6,997 bases of DNA from contig JANXDJ010000069.1 of the NCBI GenBank assembly GCA_025059545.1, positions 1 to 6,997 on the forward strand, in the 5' to 3' direction. Of the stretch, positions 5,413 to 6,997 are shown piece after piece; positions within the stretch are counted from its first letter, which is position 1, and each line of letters starts with the position of its first letter. Position numbers and translations under genes: made by a program. The notes below the pieces were generated by a model, which saw only the letters and a list, made by a program, of their open reading frames with translations, searched no databases and was not told the origin of the DNA. This stretch comes from Archaeoglobaceae archaeon (GTDB taxonomy: Archaea > Halobacteriota > Archaeoglobi > Archaeoglobales > Archaeoglobaceae).

Positions 5413-5564
5413 TCTTCTGTAAGCACTTCTTTTGAGATCTCCTTTATATTTCCCCCTTTCTCTGGTTTGAGTTCCTTAACGTTCTCTTCAAGCAATTTTT
5501 CATCTTTGCTTAGGATCTTCTTCAGACCCTTTTTCTTAAATCTCTTCCAGTCAAATCTCCTCAT
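5409..5564 (-). CDS. Small Lys-rich hypothetical protein (51 aa) coupled to the ubiquitin-like gene
   Basis: I read a 51-codon frame from ATG 5564 to TGA 5409-5411. It starts MRRFDWKRFKKKGLKKIL and ends in acidic KEVLTEE. I do not recognise a family. Thirteen residues are lysine and nine glutamate. The N-terminal third is strongly basic and amphipathic with F4, W6 and F9, which could touch membrane or nucleic acid; the rest is acidic-basic mixed and probably helical or disordered. Evidence that it is real: a strong Shine-Dalgarno AGGTGG (5570-5575, - strand) five bases before ATG, a TATA-like box about 60 bp upstream, and an ATGA stop/start overlap with the Gly-Gly ubiquitin-like gene. It also fills what would otherwise be a 227-bp gap. 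Function unknown; its linkage suggests a partner or substrate of the ubiquitin-like protein, which is only inference. Confidence 0.75.
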   Translation of the reverse strand: MRRFDWKRFKKKGLKKILSKDEKLLEENVKELKPEKGGNIKEISKEVLTEE

Positions 5565-5569
5565 ATTAT

Positions 5570-5575
5570 CCACCT
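5570..5575 (-). promoter_or_regulatory. Shine-Dalgarno site of the 51-codon gene
   Basis: AGGTGG on the - strand, five bases before ATG 5564. It matches the anti-Shine-Dalgarno end of archaeal 16S rRNA and is the main reason to accept this short frame. Confidence 0.7.
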
Positions 5576-5617
5576 AATTTCATTTTCAACTTTTTAGTAG
5601 AAAAAACTTTTGCCAAA

Positions 5618-5628
5618 AATTTATAATC
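5618..5628 (-). promoter_or_regulatory. Possible TATA box for the 51-aa / ubiquitin-like pair
   Basis: On the - strand this is GATTATAAATT. Predicted transcription start is near 5597, giving a leader of about 33 bases that keeps the Shine-Dalgarno. The pair could therefore be expressed apart from minD. Confidence 0.45.
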
Positions 5629-5639
5629 TGATTTTGAGT

Positions 5640-5834
5640 CTAAATTTCCCCCTTCATTTTCTCAAGTCGCCTCCTAATTTGTGCAAGCTCCTCTTTTGTA
5701 ACGCTAACTCTCGTTCCAACTTCCCTAAGTTCTTTGGTTAAACTTCTTATCTTTTTTAACTGAACTATATTGAGAATTAGGCTAAATATAAGTAGAGCGA
5801 GGAGTAAAATGTTGAATAACCAATTTAATTCCAT
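5640..5834 (-). CDS. Small single-pass membrane protein with coiled coil, cotranscribed with minD
   Basis: This 64-residue protein has one N-terminal membrane helix (about 5-24, [20 protein letters not shown]). A basic anchor (K27, K28, R30) follows, then a charged heptad-like helix (about 27-62) with a possible break at G40. The positive-inside pattern puts the coiled coil in the cytoplasm. I do not recognise a named family. It starts 4 bp after the minD stop, and its Shine-Dalgarno AGAGGTGA (5839-5846) contains that stop codon, so it should be coupled to minD. A small cytoplasm-facing membrane helix next to a membrane-cycling ATPase is a natural candidate for a MinD recruiter or regulator, comparable in role but not sequence to MinE or MinD-associated proteins; this is inference. 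It could also be an unrelated small membrane protein. Confidence 0.75.
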   Translation of the reverse strand: MELNWLFNILLLALLIFSLILNIVQLKKIRSLTKELREVGTRVSVTKEELAQIRRRLEKMKGEI

Positions 5835-5838
5835 TTTT

Positions 5839-6630
5839 TCACCTCTTTCTCCTGAATACTTTCAGCATTTTTGTTATTGCCCCCTCTTTTTTCGCTGCAA
5901 CAACTGTAGGAGCCTCCTCCTTCTTCTTTCCTGCTATCGTATATGCCAAGTCCTTTATCGCTAATGCTGCTGGTGAACTTGGTGCACTTAGAATAACGGG
6001 CTTGCCAAATGCTGCAGATTTTCTAACTTCTGGATCTTCTGGGATTGTGGCTATAACCTTTGCCTCTAATATCGCCTCTATTTCTGCCTTTGCCATATCT
6101 ATGCCCCAACCAGTTAGGCGATTTATAACAACTCCAAGTGTCTTTGTTCCAAGCTTTTCTGCAACGATCTTTGTTTTTAATCCATCCGTTATCGAAGCAA
6201 TTTCTGGATTCACAACCAATAGCAGCTCTTGAGCTGCGGCTATTGCTATAACCGCACTCCTTTCTAAACCAGCAGGAGCGTCGAGGAGCAGTATATCGGT
6301 GCTACCAACTATTCTTGTCAGAACTTCCTCAAGCTTCTCGGGATTCACCTTTCTAAGACCTTCCAGACTAACACCTGCTGGGACTACTCTAACTCCACCA
6401 GGTCCAACATAGACCGCTTCTTCAATCCTTGCTTCGCCTGCGAGAACATTCTGCAAGGTAACTGGGAGACCTTCCATGCCGAGAATGAGCTCTAAATTAG
6501 CCATCGTTATATCTGCATCAACTATTGTTACATCATATCCTAACTGTGTTAAAGCTATTCCAAGATTTGCTGTGATCGTAGTCTTACCTGTCCCACCCTT
6601 TCCAGATGCGATAGTTATGGTTCTCGCCAT
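5839..6630 (-). CDS. minD: MinD-family ParA-type ATPase
   Basis: The 263-residue protein is a deviant-Walker P-loop ATPase of the MinD/ParA family. The deviant Walker A 'GKGGTGKTT' (10-18) carries the signature lysine K11 and K16. '[15 protein letters not shown]' (37-51) holds the switch I aspartate D40. Walker B is 'ILLLDAPAG' (113-121) with D117. 'VVINR' (167-171) is the adenine-binding Asn-Arg region. After a linker (about 235-248) the C-terminus '[13 protein letters not shown]' forms a basic amphipathic helix typical of the MinD membrane-targeting sequence. Such ATPases bind membrane as ATP dimers and position other machinery. Archaea usually carry several MinD paralogues, and they need not work in division (some place archaella, chemosensory arrays or pili). 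No MinC or MinE is present here. A strong Shine-Dalgarno AAGGTGATT (6633-6641) precedes the ATG. It heads a - strand run with the 64-aa membrane protein. Confidence 0.92.
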   Translation of the reverse strand: MARTITIASGKGGTGKTTITANLGIALTQLGYDVTIVDADITMANLELILGMEGLPVTLQNVLAGEARIEEAVYVGPGGVRVVPAGVSLEGLRKVNPEKLEEVLTRIVGSTDILLLDAPAGLERSAVIAIAAAQELLLVVNPEIASITDGLKTKIVAEKLGTKTLGVVINRLTGWGIDMAKAEIEAILEAKVIATIPEDPEVRKSAAFGKPVILSAPSSPAALAIKDLAYTIAGKKKEEAPTVVAAKKEGAITKMLKVFRRKR

Positions 6631-6646
6631 TCAATCACCTTATTAT

Positions 6647-6656
6647 TATCATGATA
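6647..6656. repeat. Perfect 10-bp palindrome in the minD promoter
   Basis: TATCATGATA lies between the minD TATA box and its Shine-Dalgarno, close to the predicted transcript start. It could be a repressor site, but palindromes of this length arise by chance in AT-rich DNA. Confidence 0.25.
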
Positions 6657-6663
6657 CATCCCA

Positions 6664-6673
6664 TTATTTAAAC
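6664..6673 (-). promoter_or_regulatory. TATA box of minD
   Basis: On the - strand this is GTTTAAATAA. The predicted transcript start near 6643 leaves a leader of about 13 bases that includes the Shine-Dalgarno. Confidence 0.6.
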
Positions 6674-6710
6674 ATTTCTAATCCTACTCACCGAACAAGA
6701 AAAGATACTG

Positions 6711-6720
6711 TTATATATAC
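6711..6720 (+). promoter_or_regulatory. TATA box of fwdD
   Basis: TTATATATAC is a near-consensus archaeal TATA box. It predicts transcription from about 6740, giving a leader of about 19 bases that carries a GGTGGTG ribosome-binding sequence (6750-6756) just before the ATG at 6759. Confidence 0.65.
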
Positions 6721-6758
6721 CTTCGCATTAATCTGCATAAAAAAATTCTGGTGGTGCT

Positions 6759-6997
6759 ATGGTAGTGGTTGAGCTTATATCGGGCAGAACTCTTGATCAA
6801 GGAGCGACGGTTGAAGAAAAACTGACTGAAGAATACTTTAAAGCTGTGAATTATATTGAACTCAGTGAAGAGGATTTTAGAGCTCTTGGACTTAAAGAAG
6901 GGGACAAAGTTAAATTAAAAACAGAATTTGGTGAAGTAGTCGTCTTTGCAAAGCTTGGAGACTTGCCAAAGGGCTTGGCTTTCATTCCCATGGGTCC
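6759..6997 (+). CDS. fwdD: Formylmethanofuran dehydrogenase subunit D (3' end outside window)
   Basis: Seventy-nine codons are visible before the window ends. 'VELISGRTLDQGA' (4-16), 'KLTEEYFKAVNYIELS' (21-36), 'LGLKEGDKVKLKTEFGEVVV' (43-62) and 'LPKGLAFIPMG' (69-79) match FwdD/FmdD, the small subunit with the molybdopterin-dinucleotide-binding beta-barrel fold. The Gly-x-x-x-Gly-Asp region and the 'FIPMG' turn contact the pterin cofactor in the related large oxidoreductases. The complex catalyses the reversible CO2/formylmethanofuran step in methanogens and in Archaeoglobales. In these organisms fwdD usually leads or sits inside an operon with fwdB, fwdA and fwdC, which would lie past the right edge. 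Tungsten (fwd) and molybdenum (fmd) isozymes cannot be told apart from this fragment. The start is supported by GGTGGTG and the TATA box. Confidence 0.88.
   Translation, partial: MVVVELISGRTLDQGATVEEKLTEEYFKAVNYIELSEEDFRALGLKEGDKVKLKTEFGEVVVFAKLGDLPKGLAFIPMG

Noticed and set aside
5770..6772. Three + strand frames opposite the minD region (5770-5964, 6002-6232, 6476-6772)
   Set aside because: Antisense to minD and the 64-aa gene, Ser/Pro-rich shadow translations. The last one also crosses the minD promoter and ends inside fwdD in another frame.
1..6997. tRNA, rRNA, CRISPR, insertion sequence or riboswitch
   Set aside because: Intergenic gaps are short and AT-rich, with no tRNA-like folds, no regularly spaced repeats, no transposase or integrase and no terminal inverted repeats that I could see.

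Overview
The window is a compact, gene-dense piece of an archaeal chromosome. The archaeal markers are a two-subunit-type DNA primase catalytic subunit (PriS), archaeal SepF, the archaea-restricted families UPF0146 and UPF0058, an Urm1/SAMP-like protein ending in Gly-Gly, TATA-box promoters about 25 bp upstream of many starts, and formylmethanofuran dehydrogenase subunit D. The last implies C1 metabolism on methanofuran, as in methanogens and Archaeoglobales. Arginine is mostly AGA/AGG, ATA (Ile) is common, and proteins are rich in Lys/Glu/Ile, which suits a (hyper)thermophilic euryarchaeon. My best guess is an Archaeoglobales-like organism; this is inference, not proof.

Layout. Bases 1-731 (+) hold the C-terminal part of a sodium/calcium exchanger-family antiporter cut by the window edge. 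Bases 774-1711 (+) are a coupled pair, sepF (FtsZ membrane anchor) and a ZPR1 zinc-finger gene. A TatA/B-type translocase gene lies on the - strand (1683-1934), converging on and overlapping ZPR1, and diverges from hisC (2052-3080, +). priS and a UPF0146 gene form a - strand overlapping pair (3054-4360) converging on hisC. rimI (4395-4841, +) diverges from UPF0146 with only 34 bp between starts and converges on a UPF0058 gene (4828-5103, -). Bases 5206-6630 are a - strand run in transcription order: minD ATPase, a small single-pass membrane/coiled-coil protein, a 51-residue Lys-rich unknown protein, and a ubiquitin-like (MoaD/ThiS/SAMP) protein. fwdD (6759 to the end, +) starts divergently from minD and is cut by the window edge.

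How they fit. Most genes are housekeeping: cell division (SepF, possibly MinD), replication (PriS), translation and protein modification (ZPR1, RimI, ubiquitin-like protein), secretion (Tat), histidine synthesis and C1 metabolism. I see no mobile element, CRISPR array, rRNA or tRNA, and no gene-free stretch above about 130 bases once the 51-codon gene at 5409-5564 is counted. All three tail-to-tail gene pairs overlap in coding sequence. Start signals are mixed: several promoters place the transcript start at or next to the start codon (leaderless), while others have clear Shine-Dalgarno sequences.

There is no obvious new defence or mobile system. The items most worth a second look are the primase without its zinc-binding cysteines, the minD / membrane coiled-coil / 51-aa / ubiquitin-like cluster, and an 11-bp direct repeat between the tatA and hisC promoters.
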